DNA of 64,000 nt from Mytilus edulis (GCF_963676685.1 NC_092350.1:4701486-4765485); one strand, 5' to 3'. Positions 34,370-46,400 are shown, numbered from the stretch's first letter. Notes: generated by a model from the letters alone, not told the origin. Numbers and translations: made by a program.

Positions 34370-34666
34370 TTCTTAAATACTATCACCACTGACGGGACTA
34401 ATAGATATATAAGATAAAACTCAAAATGTGTTATAAATTGATAAAAATAAACTCATAAACGGGATAACAGGAATCATACAAAATAAAAATCAGGATAATT
34501 ATATAGGACAACAAAAATCACATCTTAAGAGTTAAAAATTGATGAACATTAATACAAGTCATTTACATTTTCATATGTTCCTATTACCAAAGTTTAATGT
34601 TTAGGCAGAATTAAGATGTGATTAAAAATACACTCATCTTAGATATCAGGACTAAATTTTGCATAT

Positions 34667-34710
34667 ACGCCAGACGCGCGTTTCGTCTTCAAGAGACTCA
34701 TCAGTGACGC
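34667..34710 (-). ncRNA. Type I hammerhead ribozyme motif (copy 2)
   Basis: Paralog of 17291-17334. Core CUGAUGA, GAA, stem III ACGCGCGU and C17 are intact, and stem I is unchanged. One change in stem II (CUC instead of CUU) leaves four pairs. Predicted cleavage is between 34673 and 34672. Confidence 0.82.
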
Positions 34711-34799
34711 TAACAGAATGAAAACAAACGCAAAAATTATTAGCAACCAAAAACACGAACAAGTGCAAAATTGAAAAACAACAAAACCGAAAAAATGCA

Positions 34800-34872
34800 A
34801 AAGTGACAAGAAACGTAAAACACGAACAAGTGCAAAGTGACAAGAAACGTAAAACACGAACAAGTGCAAAAG
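34800..34872. repeat. Short tandem duplication after the hammerhead
   Basis: The segment GTGACAAGAAACGTAAAACA is present twice in tandem, but only once in copy 1 (about 17438-17475). Confidence 0.7.
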
Positions 34873-35749
34873 AGAAAGAGTAGAAAAACAACACCAAATA
34901 TTTGGACGTAAAAATAGACTTCAACAATAAAAATGTTTGAACAAAATGTTGATTTGCTGACGCTTCCCCACTAAATCTTTATATCTTGCATTGTGAAGTT
35001 GTAATTATCTATGGAGATAACCAAAAAAAATGAAATCCCTCACGATCCGTCTGTCTACCTCTTTTTGCACAAACACATGATGACTTATTGCACCCTGTTA
35101 TTTATAAAATGCAGCGGCACTTAACTGTTAGTTAATATCAGACTATAGATATACAATGTTTGTGTATCTGTACTTGATAACTTCTGATAGCTAGCTTAGT
35201 CCGGTTTTAATCATAGTTGGCGGCCACTAGTCGATGACAATACACGAATATTTCATTTTCCGTACAAACCTTTATCTTTTTCGTTTCAAAATGCAGCTGC
35301 ACTTTTATTATCAGAATAGACTATCTGCACATTAAAGGCTAAATATATCGAATCTATTTGTTTACACTGCATTATCTACTTATAGATTACCGAAGAATGT
35401 AAATTGTTAGATAATCTCATTTAGAAAAACAATAACTTAGTCATTACTACGGAAATATGGGATACATATCAGTATTTATCAAGAACCTAAGAAATGTTTG
35501 CAGTCATACATTTTGTCGTTTGTTAACAAATGCTTCACATAAATAAATTAATGATTAATTGATTGGAACTTGTGGACACCCACACAAGTTCTTATTTAGA
35601 GATACAAACAAATTACTTCTATAACAGTAATAAATTGTTTGGCTGAATGTGTAAATAAAAAGATTAAAGTCAACTTTAACCATTTCAATTTGATTTCAAT
35701 TGCATTCTGGGTTGTCTTTCCTTTATCAAGATTTTGATAAACCTATACT

Positions 35750-35880
35750 GATTCGAAAAATGACAGTTTTCCTGCCGTAGACCGATGGTTCCTTGAGAGC
35801 ATTTCGGTTTCGTCCGCCATCAAAAACTGACTGCCAAAAAATATCACAAGAGTGATGAAAGTGGCGTTAAACATTTATCA
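35750..35880 (+). repeat. Bivalve-type dispersed repeat fragment
   Basis: Ends with GATGAAAGTGGCGTTAAAC, a signature I associate with a widespread bivalve short repeat. The related stretch in copy 1 is at 19320-19440, and a better-preserved member is at 44985-45200. Confidence 0.5.
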
Positions 35881-37309
35881 GTCAATCTATGCAAAACAAA
35901 TACGAAGTTAGAAGTTAGTGCGATAAACATGATTCTGTCATTGTAAAATACAATGCCTCTTATTCTAGCTATGTTCCTAGTAGAGTTATCTGGTTTGATT
36001 AGTAACAATAACCAAAGGTTTTGCATATTAGGAATAAATGACTGATTAACCTTCAGAGGGAAATATTTCATTCACATTCAGGAATGGAACTAGTTTAAAC
36101 AAAATGGTAAAAGTATAGGAACTGCAATATGCTTAACCACTGATTTACCACTAAATATTTCTACTGCACTGAAAAAAAATCGGATAGCGTTTGATTTATG
36201 GCCTTGTCATAGCTATATAGGTCACTTACGGGTTCCTCAAAGAGTTAACTTAGCAGTCTCTTTACACGAAACAACGGATTTAGAGATAAAAACAGCACAA
36301 AGTTAGTGCAACACGAATGGGATTAAAAGCGCCATGACGATTTTAATATATCTGTTCGCCGATAACTGATCATAGATGATTATTGCTGCCTTTTTAGCGC
36401 TTTTTTGATATTCCATTCTAGCATTCTGAAGAACTCATTCTCAAATTGAGAATGAACTCGTTTCATTTACTAGTATGCATTATGTTGAAATTATTTTGCC
36501 ACGGTCGGTAAAGTGCCAAAATTTACTACAATTTAAAACTGTATCTTTGAAATAAAGTGTAGAAACCGATTTTGCGGTAACATTAAGGCCTTTGACTTTT
36601 GACCTTAATATTGCAAACAACAGTCGGTATTTCCAATGGTACAATTTGTTGACCTGTACCATCCAACGTGTATTACAGTTGCCATCCCGAATTGGTTGAC
36701 CAACACTATAGTCTGTGTCTCAACTCCCTACATATTTTAGCGGTCTTAGATATTAAGACATTTCATTAGTGGGGGTGTGAATTTTCATGCCGGGCGATTA
36801 TTGCATAGCAAGAGATACTATGTTGCGTCTCGTCTCTCTTAAGAGCTTATGCGGTTCCCTCAATTTTTGTTGTTTCTTTTTAGCTTGATTTGATTCGATT
36901 TATGAGATATAACATCGGTAAATAACTGTTGCTTCTTAAGTCATTTTTTTGTGGAAACTGGAAATTTAGTTATAATATAAAACACTGAGAGATACTAGGT
37001 GTTTAGTATTTTTGTGATTTTACTTTATACATGTAAAAACAAAGTGGTATTAGTAAATATGATGTTTCGGTCATTATTTCGAAAATTCATCAGGTGAATT
37101 TGAAAGATATGTTTAACACTTATAATAACGAACAAAGCTGCATTGTACATACAAAACTTATGCGTAAGATTAAATTTTGATTGAAAATGAAACAAGATAT
37201 ATACTGCAAAAACTCTATATTGTGAGACATTATTCTATTCAAACTTTGATTTATACATGTTTCGTTTATAATTATTAACCTTTTCCATAAACACAAAAAA
37301 CAATCTTTT

Positions 37310-37465
37310 TTTCTTATCGGGGCCTTTTGTAGCTGACTATGCGGTATGGGCTTTGCTCATTATTGAAGGTCGTACGGTGACCTATAGTTGTTAATGTCTG
37401 TGTCATTTTGATCTTTTGTGGATAGTTGTCTCATTGGCAATCATACCACATCTTCTTTTTTATAT
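37310..37465 (+). repeat. Dispersed repeat family A copy
   Basis: Contains GGGGCCTTTTGTAGCTGAC and ends in TTGGCAATCATACCACATC. It lies inside duplication copy 2; copy 1 lacks it at 26210. Confidence 0.8.
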
Positions 37466-37984
37466 TTTACAGTTTATTACTTTAATAGTTTATACTCGTC
37501 GTTCGAAAAACGAATAAAATGTTCAATTTTCGTTTTTTTTTTCCTTAGTTATCTGTTGTTCAGTCTTTAGTTTTTATATGCTGTGTTTGATAGACTGTTT
37601 TGTTTTTTTATGTTTCTCATTTGTTTGCTTTTGTGTTACTAGTTTGTCCCCCAAGACGGTTGCATTGATATGAAGAACAACTATTTAAATGCTGTGTTTT
37701 TGCTTTTAGTTAAAGGGAATACAATAAAACTCCAAAGTAATTCACAAAGTCCTCAAAAAGTCGATGCATATTACTTTTTAGGGGTCATATTTGAATGTTT
37801 ACACAAAGGGTTTTCCCTGATTTAATATATACGATGAAATCGCAGATATATTTTTTCACATTTGCATATTATTGGCAATAATGAATTATTATATATCAAT
37901 AACTTACTGCGAGACCAGATATAATGATTTTATAATCTTAAAATCGATGGACATAAGTATGTGTTAAACGCATAGAAAGAATTA

Positions 37985-38385
37985 TAATTCAAAATTTGGT
38001 GACTATGTGGAACGCATCTATCTAATCGAGCTAGAGATAAAGGATACTACAGATACAGTTAAGTCGGCCTCATATCTTGACTTACATCTAGAAATTGACA
38101 ATGAGCGTTAGTTGAAAACAAAACTTTACGACAAAAGAGATGTTTTAACCTTTAAATTGTGAACTTTCCATTTCTAAGTAGCAACATTCCAGCAGCACCT
38201 GCATACGGGGTATATATTTCCCAATTGATACGATATTCCCGTGCTTGCATTTCCTATCATGATTTTCTTGATAGAGAGTTGCTGCTCACAAGGAAGCTAT
38301 TAAACCAAGAATTCCAAATGGTGAAGTTGAAATCATCCCTTCGTAAATTTTACGGACGCCATCACGAGTTGGTTGACCGTTATTG
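37985..38385 (+). pseudogene. Penelope-like reverse transcriptase, C-terminal remnant
   Basis: Disabled C-terminal part of a reverse transcriptase. It includes SASYLDLHLEID, then AYGVYISQLIRYSRAC and LLTRKLLNQEF. Stops and at least one frame change lie between the first part and the open stretch at 38159-38386. The same region of the minus-strand element (41690-42115) reads SYGVYISQLVRFARVC, so both belong to one family. Everything before the catalytic region is missing. Confidence 0.75.
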
Positions 38386-38469
38386 AATAACCGTTTCACA
38401 AATGATATCGGATATGTTCCTTACGTCGTAACTACAATCCCCTTCCCTTTCATGAATGTGACCTACCGA

Positions 38470-38745
38470 ATTAGACTATTTGCCGGATTTGTTATCACAT
38501 AAGCAACACGACGGGTGCCACATGTGGAGCAGGATCTGCTTACCCTTCCGGAGCACCTGAGATCACCCCTAGTTTTTTGGTGGGGTTCGTGTTGTTTATT
38601 CTTTAGTTTTCTATGTTGTGTCATGTGTGCTGTTCTTTATTTGTCTTTCATTTTTAGCCATGGCGTTGTCAGTTTGTCAGTTTGTTTTAGATTTATGAGT
38701 TTGACTGTCCCTTTGGTATCTTTCGTCCCTCTTTTATGCTAATGT
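38470..38745 (+). repeat. 3'-tail repeat following the RT remnant
   Basis: Includes CTTACCCTTCCGGAGCACC, then GTGGGGTTCGTGTTG, and ends near GTCCCTTTGGTATCTTTCG. Reverse-strand relatives are at 10310, 11575 and 30040. Its position directly after the reverse transcriptase remnant suggests it is that element's 3' tail. Confidence 0.6.
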
Positions 38746-39039
38746 GTTCAATCTTAAAAGAATATCGGGAATCATTTTAAAAACCAAATTCCCATTTATA
38801 GAAAAACAAGAAATTAATTAATGTAGTGGAGAAAAATCATCAGAAGAAATTAGAAAGGCAATTTGTCTTTAATTTCATAGTTCTGACTGGATATGACTGG
38901 GTATAATCACTATTTATACATCCCGCACAGACACGGGTTTCCCTTCATGATAAGGGATTCAAATAAACACATAAGATATTTCGATCAACTCTTGGGATGG
39001 ATCTTCAAGTAAAGCAGGATGATAAAGTGAAGCTCATCA

Positions 39040-40172
39040 TTCTTATTCTCCAGATTTGTAGTTGGTAAGTGTCTTAGTCTTTAGCGTATTAGATTTGTAG
39101 TTGGTAAGTGTCTCAGTCTTTAGCGTATAAGATTTGTAGTTGGTAATTATCTCAGTCTTTAGCGTATAAGATTTGTAGTTGGTAAGTGTCTCAGTCTTTA
39201 GCGTATACGATTTGTAGATGGTAAGTATCTCAGTCTTTAGCGTATAAGATTTGTAAGTAGTAAGTATCTCAGTCTTTAGCGTATAAGATTTGTAGTTGGT
39301 AAGTGTCTCAGTCTTTAGCGTATAAGATTTGTAGTTAGTAATTGTCTCAGTCTTTAGCGTATAAGATTTGTAGTTGGTAATTGTCTCAGTCTTTAGCGTA
39401 TAAGATTTGTAGTTGGTAAGTGTCCCAGTCTTTAGCGTATAAGATTTGTAGTTGGTAATTGTCTCAGTCTTTAGCGTTTAAGATTTGTAGTTGGTAAGTG
39501 TCCCAGTCTTTAACGTATAAGGTTTGTAGTTGGTAAGTGTCTCAGTCTTTAGCGTATAATATTTATAGTTTGTAAGTGTCTCAGTCTTTAGCGTATAAGA
39601 TTTGTAGTTGGTAAGTGTCCCAGTCTTTAGCGTATAAGATTTGTAGTTGGTAATTGTCTCAGTCTTTAGCGTTTAAGATTTGTAGTTGGTAAGTGTCCCA
39701 GTCTTTAACGTATAAGGTTTGTAGTTGGTAAGTGTCTCAGTCTTTAGCGTATAAGATTTGTAGTTTGTAAGTGTCTCAGTCTTTAGCGTATAAGATTTGT
39801 AGTTGGTAAGTGTCCCAGTCTTTAGCGTATAAGATTTGTAGTTGGTGTCTCAGTCTTTAGCGTATAAGATTTGTAGTTGGTAAGTGTCTCAGTCTTTAGC
39901 GTATAAGATTTGTAGTTGGTAAGTGTCCCAGTCTTTAGCGTATAAGATTTGTAGTTGGTAAGTGTCTTAGTCTTTAGCGTATAAGATTTGTAGTTGGTAA
40001 GTGTCTCAGTCTTTAGCGTATAAGATTTGTAGTTGGTAAGTGTCTCAGTCTTTAGCGTATACGATTTGTAAGTGGTAAGTGTCTCAGTCTTTAGCGTATA
40101 AGATTTGTAAGTGGTAAGTGTCTCAGTCTTATAAGATTTGTAGTTGGTAAGTGTCTCAGTCTTTAGCGTATA
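39040..40172. repeat. 39-bp tandem array with higher-order structure
   Basis: About 29 copies of a 39-bp unit (core CTCAGTCTTTAGCGTATAAG). A block of five variant units recurs with an offset of 195 bp (compare 39421 and 39616), a higher-order repeat. Because 39 is a multiple of 3, a minus-strand frame of 154 codons (39822-40286) reads as 13-residue repeats (TLKTETLTNYKSY). A shortened unit near 39846 breaks the frame. I regard it as a minisatellite, not a gene. Confidence 0.9.
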
Positions 40173-40879
40173 AGCCCTTGAGTCTATTTGCTTTAACGAA
40201 TAAATGTATGGATGAATGTCGCTTCCAACGCTTTTAAAAATAGTAAAAGAAAACATATATTTGTTTTGTTCACACAATGCTGTCAATTTAATAGAATTGT
40301 ATGGGACTGTTATACAAAGAAGAGATTTAACTAGCTACAAAACCAGGTTTCATCCTTTATGTTTAAATAAGAAAATGCCTGTACCAGGTCGGGAATTTGA
40401 CAGTATTTATCTATTCGCTTAATGTTTTTGAACATTAGATTTTGCCATTTGATTCCGTTTTGAATTTTCCTTGGACTGACAAATCAATTTAGACGGACAA
40501 CGTATGTAGCTTTATATGTGGCATTTACCTTTTATGTTGTGTGATTTTTATGTTGTTTTTTTATGATATAAGATAATTATCCTACGTCATCTGTGTAGCA
40601 GCTCATAACTATAATTAGTTATACGTGTCAAGTTCAACGGTTATGATTATGAGTGAGTTATACAAAGGACAGCAACCTCGGGAAAATTAGGATCGAACTA
40701 ATCGTTATTCCAAAGCATCAGTTTGTGTTGCTGCTTGGCAGATACCTGGAAGGTTTTATAACATTGACCTGAAAAGTTCAAGTCTTACAGCAACTCTCTC
40801 TCTCTGATAGTGACCGTACGATGAAGAAAACAGAAGTATGGACTTATATATATATGTATGGTACTTCATACATATCTTG

Positions 40880-40921
40880 TATGGTACTTTATACATATCT
40901 TGTATGGTACTTTATATATAT
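40880..40921. repeat. 42-bp direct repeat, left flank
   Basis: Identical to 43068-43109 (starts TATGGTACTTTATACATATC). The two copies bracket the Penelope-like element. The left site also has a third, partial tandem copy of the 23-bp subunit just upstream, so the repeat may partly predate the insertion. Confidence 0.85.
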
Positions 40922-43067
40922 ATAAAATTGAGAATGGAAATGGGGAATGTGTCAAAGAGACAACAACCCGACCAAATAAAAAACAACAGCAGAGGGTCAC
41001 CAACAGGTCTTCAATGTAGCGAGAAATTCCCGCACCCGGAGGCGTCCTTAAGCTGGCCCCTAAACAAATATATACTAGTCCAGTGATAATGAACGCCATA
41101 CTAATTTCCAAATTGTACACAAGAAACTAAAATTAAAATAATACAAGACTAACAAAGGCCAGAGGCTCCTGACTTGGGACAGGCGCAAAAATGCGGCGGG
41201 GTTAAACATGTTTGTGAGATCTCAACCCTCCCCCTATACCTCTAACCAATGTAGAAAAGTAAACGCATAACAATACGCACATTAAAATTCAGTTCAAGAG
41301 AAGTCCGAGTTTGATGTCAAAAGATGTAACCAAAGAAAATAAACAAAATGACAATAATACATAAATAACAACAGACTACTAGCAGTTAACTGACATGCCA
41401 GCTCCAGACTTCAATTAAACTAACTGAAAGATTATGATTTCATCATATGAACATCAGGCACAATCCTTCCCGTTAGGGGTTTAGTATCATACCATCATAA
41501 CATATATGAGAAGAACATAACCCGTGTCATGCCAACAACTGTTTTTAGAATAAATGTGTTTAGTTCCGATGCAAAGACCTTATCAGTGACTCAATATTAA
41601 CGCCAAAATATGCAATATTTAATGACTTGACAACAGTATCGTAATTATATCCCTTCTTAATAAGTCTATTCAAAGGTTTTGTAAGTTTCTAAGGTGAATA
41701 CTGACACCTTTGTGCTTTATAAAGAATATTTCCATAAAAAATTGGATGTGAAATACCTGAACGTATTAGAAGTCTGCATGTTGAGCTATATTTACGAATG
41801 ATGTCTTTATACCGATGATAAAATTTAGTAAATGTTTTGACTAGTTTGTGATATCGAAAACCCTGGTGTAATAATTTTTCAATAATACATAAATTTCTCT
41901 CTTTAAAATCTAAAACATTGTTACATACACGAGCGAATCGTACAAGTTGAGATATATAAACACCGTAAGATGGTGACGTTCCCCACGTCACCATCTAAAA
42001 ACGGATAATTAACGATAGGAAATGAAAAATCATCCCTTTTATCATAAATTTTAGTATTCAGCTTTCCATTAGTGATATAGATATCAAGATCGAGAAAAAG
42101 GGCAGTGGTCATTGTTAGTATTAGCTTTATTTAAAGTAAGTTCAACAGGATAAATTTCATTAATATACATACTGAAGTCGTCATTATTGAGAGCCAAAAT
42201 ATCATCCAAATATCTAAAAGTATTATTAAATTTGTTTATCAGATGTTGTTTCGATGGGTCTTTGCTTATTTTTTAAATAAATTGTAACTCATAACAATAC
42301 AAAAAGAGGTCCGCAATAAGTGGTGCACAGTTAGTCCCCATTGGAATTCCGATAATCTGACGATATACGGAATCCCCAAAGCGAACAAAAATGTTATCTA
42401 GTAAAAATTCTAGGGCATATATAGTATCAAAGCATGTCCAATTAACATAGTTTTTTTGTTTATTGCTACTAAAAAATGACCTAAAAGAGTTTGAACATAT
42501 ATATTCACATTCTGATTTTTTGAATGCCCATTTAATTAGGTGTGTGAATTTTTTCTTAATGAGAATGTGAGGCAATGTGGTATACAGGGTAGAATAATCA
42601 AAACTTTGAACAGATTCAAAATCACCAATATAAGCATGCAATTTATCAAGTAATTCCAACGAGTTCTTGACACTCCAAAAGTAATTTATTCCACTATTTT
42701 CGAAGGCCTTATTTGAACAATTTATTATCAGGTTTTTAATTGTACCAAGTGTGCTGGTAAGAAGAATAGACAATTTAGAAGTTGAACAATGGCTTGAAGA
42801 CGAAATAAATCTATATTTGTAAGGGGTTTTGTGTAGCTTCGGAAGCCAATACATAGTTGGGACTTTCATTGTATTTGGCTTTGCTTGTAAAACGGTGGCT
42901 AAAAGTTTATGTTTGTTACAGATTTCGTTTTCTGAAAATGGAGTCGGTTGGAATGTTGGTGAATTGGTGATTTCCTTTTTCAGAACCTCAATGTAAAATT
43001 TACGTCAAACAATAATAATATTATTAGCAGCTTTATCGGCCGGGACAAAAACAAATTCCTTGGCTAG
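40922..43067 (-). mobile_element. Penelope-like retroelement, 5'-truncated and decayed
   Basis: About 2.15 kb on the minus strand, between 42-bp direct repeats. From right to left: a reverse transcriptase remnant (43064-41560), then about 640 bp of 3' tail ending in a purine-rich stretch (GACAACAACCC reversed). The tail is the source of the fragments at 2935 and 19945. No GIY-YIG endonuclease region was seen. The 5' end stops inside the coding region, consistent with truncated reverse transcription. Confidence 0.8.
41560..43064 (-). pseudogene. Penelope-like reverse transcriptase, disabled
   Basis: Reads in order: EFVFVPADKAANN, YWLPKLHKTPYKYRFIS, the motif-A-like FDYSTLYTTLP, IGIPMGTNCAPLIADLFLY, catalytic YLDD (about 42216-42227), and the thumb-like SYGVYISQLVRFARVC. 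It ends at the TAA at 41560-41562. Damage: stops near 43005 and 42270, and frame changes near 42110 and 41690. The FVPADKA and PKLHK motifs are typical of Penelope-like reverse transcriptases. Decay shows it is inactive, though the conserved motifs suggest moderate age. Confidence 0.85.
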
Positions 43068-43109
43068 TATGGTACTTTATACATATCTTGTATGGTACTT
43101 TATATATAT
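43068..43109. repeat. 42-bp direct repeat, right flank
   Basis: Identical to 40880-40921. Together they look like a long target-site duplication of the Penelope-like insertion. Confidence 0.85.
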
Positions 43110-44984
43110 TTCTAACTGCTATACATGTCTTTGCGGTTTATATAATTATTGAGTATTGGACTATACATCTAAACAGCTTACCGAATCTATAAACATCTAG
43201 TCGAGAAACGTGAAAAGGACGATATATGATAAGCATGGAATTAAATTGAATTATGATATGGATTTGTGATGGTACATTTATGATTATGGAATTTTGACTG
43301 GCTCACAAAATATTGAATGTACAAAACGGTCGATCGAAATGAGCCGTCTCTTGACGATGTGGTTCGTGTGAATTCTTTTTCGTGTTAGAAGCATGTTGCT
43401 TCCCTCAATTAGTCCCTTCCAAATAGACAGTTTGCTTATTCGTATATATCGTGCAACCATGTATACCCCATACACCATTGAAGAAGCTCGATCCTGTTTC
43501 TTTCTTCATGATTTATGTCATTTTCGTTCACATTGTAGCCATGTTATTCTGTGAGATACAAGCTGTTTGGGTTTTTTTTGTTCGCTAATTTTAAATCGAC
43601 ACTTTCGTATAACAAGAGCATATTAGTGTACATACACAACTTGCACGTGTTTTACCCTCTGTTTACGATTTTCCTCAATCTTTGTCTGTGAAATGTCCAC
43701 TATGTATCCTCCCCCTCTTTTTGCTAGTATGTTTATGTATTTGGTAACGATGTTGAACTAACTCAATTCAGAAATTATGACAATAAAAATATAACAAATC
43801 AGCATCGGTATAACGTATCAATATCCGTATAGTGCTAAAAATAACCATTTAGGAATTTGTTATGGGGAAGTGTTAAACGATTAGAAATCAGCTTTGATGT
43901 GAATTAAATAAAATATTTGTATTATTATGCTACATGTTTATTTTTCTGGTTTTCGCTGACGTAACTAAGGAAGAACATATAACTAAGGAAGCGCTACTAC
44001 CAGTTGTAACATTTATCTTTTTTTTTTCTATTAAAATGTAGTTTTCTTTTAAATTGTTCTACATGTTTGTATTGCTTAGGTTTTGTTTTTTGCAATAATA
44101 TACATATGTTTTCTCAATGCTCAAATTCAAGTAATTTAGTTTATTAGTCTTGTTTTTGTCTTTTAGCTTGTCGGTTCGACTTTCTTTCAACCATATCGTT
44201 TTTTATCTCGACTTATTGCTTTGTCTGTTCCGCCGTTTTTCCCATTTTCCCGAATTGCCCCCTTGATATATTGTTTTTATTTATGGTGCTTATTTTAGTA
44301 AATAATACTAAGCCCGAAGTAAATATTTAACGGATAGTCGTTTGAAATGTGATACAATGTTTGGTATAAAAATGTTTTGGTATAATTATATATGTACATG
44401 TACCCTGCAGGATACAATTCAGAGTGTGTAATATACAAATATTGTTGTAATTTTGTTTGTATTTATTACACCTTTCATCCAAAAAGTTAATGTTTGATAA
44501 AAATGTTGATATCTTGACAGATAGATCAAAGTATTAAGAGATTCAGCTGATAGCATAAACAAAATTACACAAATATTCAGCAACAAAAAATGTAGAAAGA
44601 TTGACACTGATGAAGATTGTTGTCCCAAAATATTTGCCCATTATTACAATACAATATTACTTCATGTTTGTTGTGAACATCTCCTCCTAGGGTGACTTGG
44701 GAATAGAAATATGGCCACTCATGATCTTCTTCAGACCAAAGCATTGCCTAAATAGGACGTTCATTTGGTTGTGTGGGATGTACAAGTACACAGCCACATC
44801 CGGTCAGAATGAGGACGTTAAATCCGACTTCTCATGTAGAGAGAGTACCACGCTCTGTACATGCATCTACTGTTTAAGGGTAAATATCGGTCCCTATCCA
44901 ATCATCCCTCATATAACAAACGAATATTTCCTCCAGAAGTAACTTAATAATAGTCACCCATTTCAAAGATCTTCAAACATCAAA
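43110..44984. other. Intergenic DNA, no gene seen
   Basis: No exon was recognised. The longest frames (64-81 codons) show no domain. The sequence is AT-rich throughout. Confidence 0.5.
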
Positions 44985-45200
44985 CGGAGGAGATAGTGAC
45001 CAATCATTCAGGGGTGCACTCGACTCCAATCTTAATTGACCAGGATTGTCAGTTTTCCCATCAAAGGTCAGTGGTTTTCTCCTGGCACTCCAACTTCCTC
45101 CACCAATAAAAACTGGCCGCTACGAAATAGCCTAAATGCGGTGCTTAAAAGTGGAGTTGTTAAAACATCAAAAAATCAAATCATTAAATTACTAATTTGG
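44985..45200 (+). repeat. Bivalve-type short dispersed repeat
   Basis: Contains AGGATTGTCAGTTTTCCC, GGTTTTCTCCTGGCACTCC and a final AAAAGTGGAGTTGTTAAAAC. I recognise this order from common bivalve repeats of MITE or SINE type (from memory). Diverged relatives are at 19320-19440 and 35750-35880. Confidence 0.6.
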
Positions 45201-46029
45201 AACAGGTATTTTAAGTGCGATTTTTTTTTTTTTTACAGATCTCCAATACTCCCACTGCAGTAACAGTTTGTGAATAATATTTCAGTCCAATTGACTAGGG
45301 CTGTGTATTTATAAATTCCTTTTATTGACGAACAGCTCTGCTTAAGCAAGCTTAAGAGCAGTTGGGAAAAACGATCCACCTCTCTTTCCCTCGGGTCCTT
45401 ATTCCAGAAGGAGGTTAAGTCGGTATTCTCATGGTTAGAAACAATTCGTTGATTTTTCTCGGGAAAAAGGATAAGATTGGATAACTGATGTTATACATAG
45501 TTGTATGTGTCACATAATTCCGACCAGATCACGGCAGATGAAACATAAATAGTTGTATGTGTCACATAGTTCCAACCAAATCATGAGAGATCATTGTGCT
45601 TATTATACCACACCTAGTTAGAAAACTGTTCAAATAAAATCAAACAAATAAAGTACAAGATAATAATATGATTGTAATATTACATCCAACCTATGAGATC
45701 TGTTATAAAAACATCTTAAAAATTGAATTGAGTATACCATATTATCTAACATCCTTCCAAACATAAAATCCATCAGACTGAGAAACGTCACCCCAAAAGT
45801 AAAAATAATAACAGACAGTTTTAACACCTACAATAAAAAGTCTTTCTACGTCAGTAATTCATGATGTATATGCAAGTTATATTTCGTATGTTGTACAATG
45901 TTCCGCTAGATTTATTACTAATACATTTTGTTTTCGTTGTCTGACAGAACATCATTATGTCAACTTCTAGTCGAGTTTTTCGTCCTTTTTTCGTTGGTCT
46001 ATTGTGATAATATTTTGGTTAACATAAAA

Positions 46030-46400
46030 AAATAAAGAAGATGTGGTTTGATTGCCAATGATTTATCACTCCACAAGAGACCAAATGACACAAAAGTTAA
46101 CAACTATAGGTCACCATACGTCCTTCAACAACGAGTAAAGCCCATACCGCATAGTCAGATAAAAGGCCCCGAAATGACAATGTAAAACAATTCAAACGAG
46201 AAAACTAACAGCCTAATTTATGTGCAAAATTGAACGAAAAACAAATATGTAACGCGTAATCAAAGACTCATGACTTGGGACAGGTACATACATACAGAAT
46301 ATTGCAGGGTTAAACATGTTAGCGGGATCCAAACCCTCCCCTAACCTGGGACAGTGGTGCAACAGTACAACATAAGAACGAGCTATAAATAACACTATAT
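46030..46400 (-). repeat. Dispersed repeat family A, long copy
   Basis: Begins AAGAAGATGTGGTTTGATTG, continues through GGTCACCATACGTCC and GGCCCCGAAATGACA, then ACTTGGGACAGG and AGGGTTAAACATGTT. It links parts that occur separately elsewhere in the window. The last part resembles the Penelope-like tail (GACTTGGGACAGGCGC...GGGGTTAAACATGTT), so the two families share a module. Confidence 0.75.

Larger units (their letters stand above)
29400..37640. repeat. Segmental duplication, copy 2
   Basis: Direct homolog of 10886-26345, and the more compact of the two. It keeps the minisatellite, C1q gene, hairpin element and single hammerhead, and has its own family-A insertion (37310-37465). The compact structure gives an empty-site reference for the elements in copy 1. 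Confidence 0.9.

Noticed and set aside
37085-37125. Minus-strand CTGATGAATTTTCGAAAT resembling a hammerhead core
   Set aside because: Stem II would be nearly absent and neither stem I nor stem III pairs convincingly.
39040-40172. Regular repeats that might suggest a CRISPR array
   Set aside because: Direct tandem units without unique spacers, in a eukaryotic context. The same applies to the arrays at 262-1205 and 10886-11480.
39822-40286. 154-codon minus-strand frame with 13-residue repeats
   Set aside because: A by-product of a 39-bp minisatellite. One shortened unit breaks the frame, and there is no promoter, splice or domain signal.
44697-44942. 81-codon plus-strand frame
   Set aside because: No domain, signal peptide, splice support or repeat relation was found. 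Its length is not unusual for chance in this sequence.
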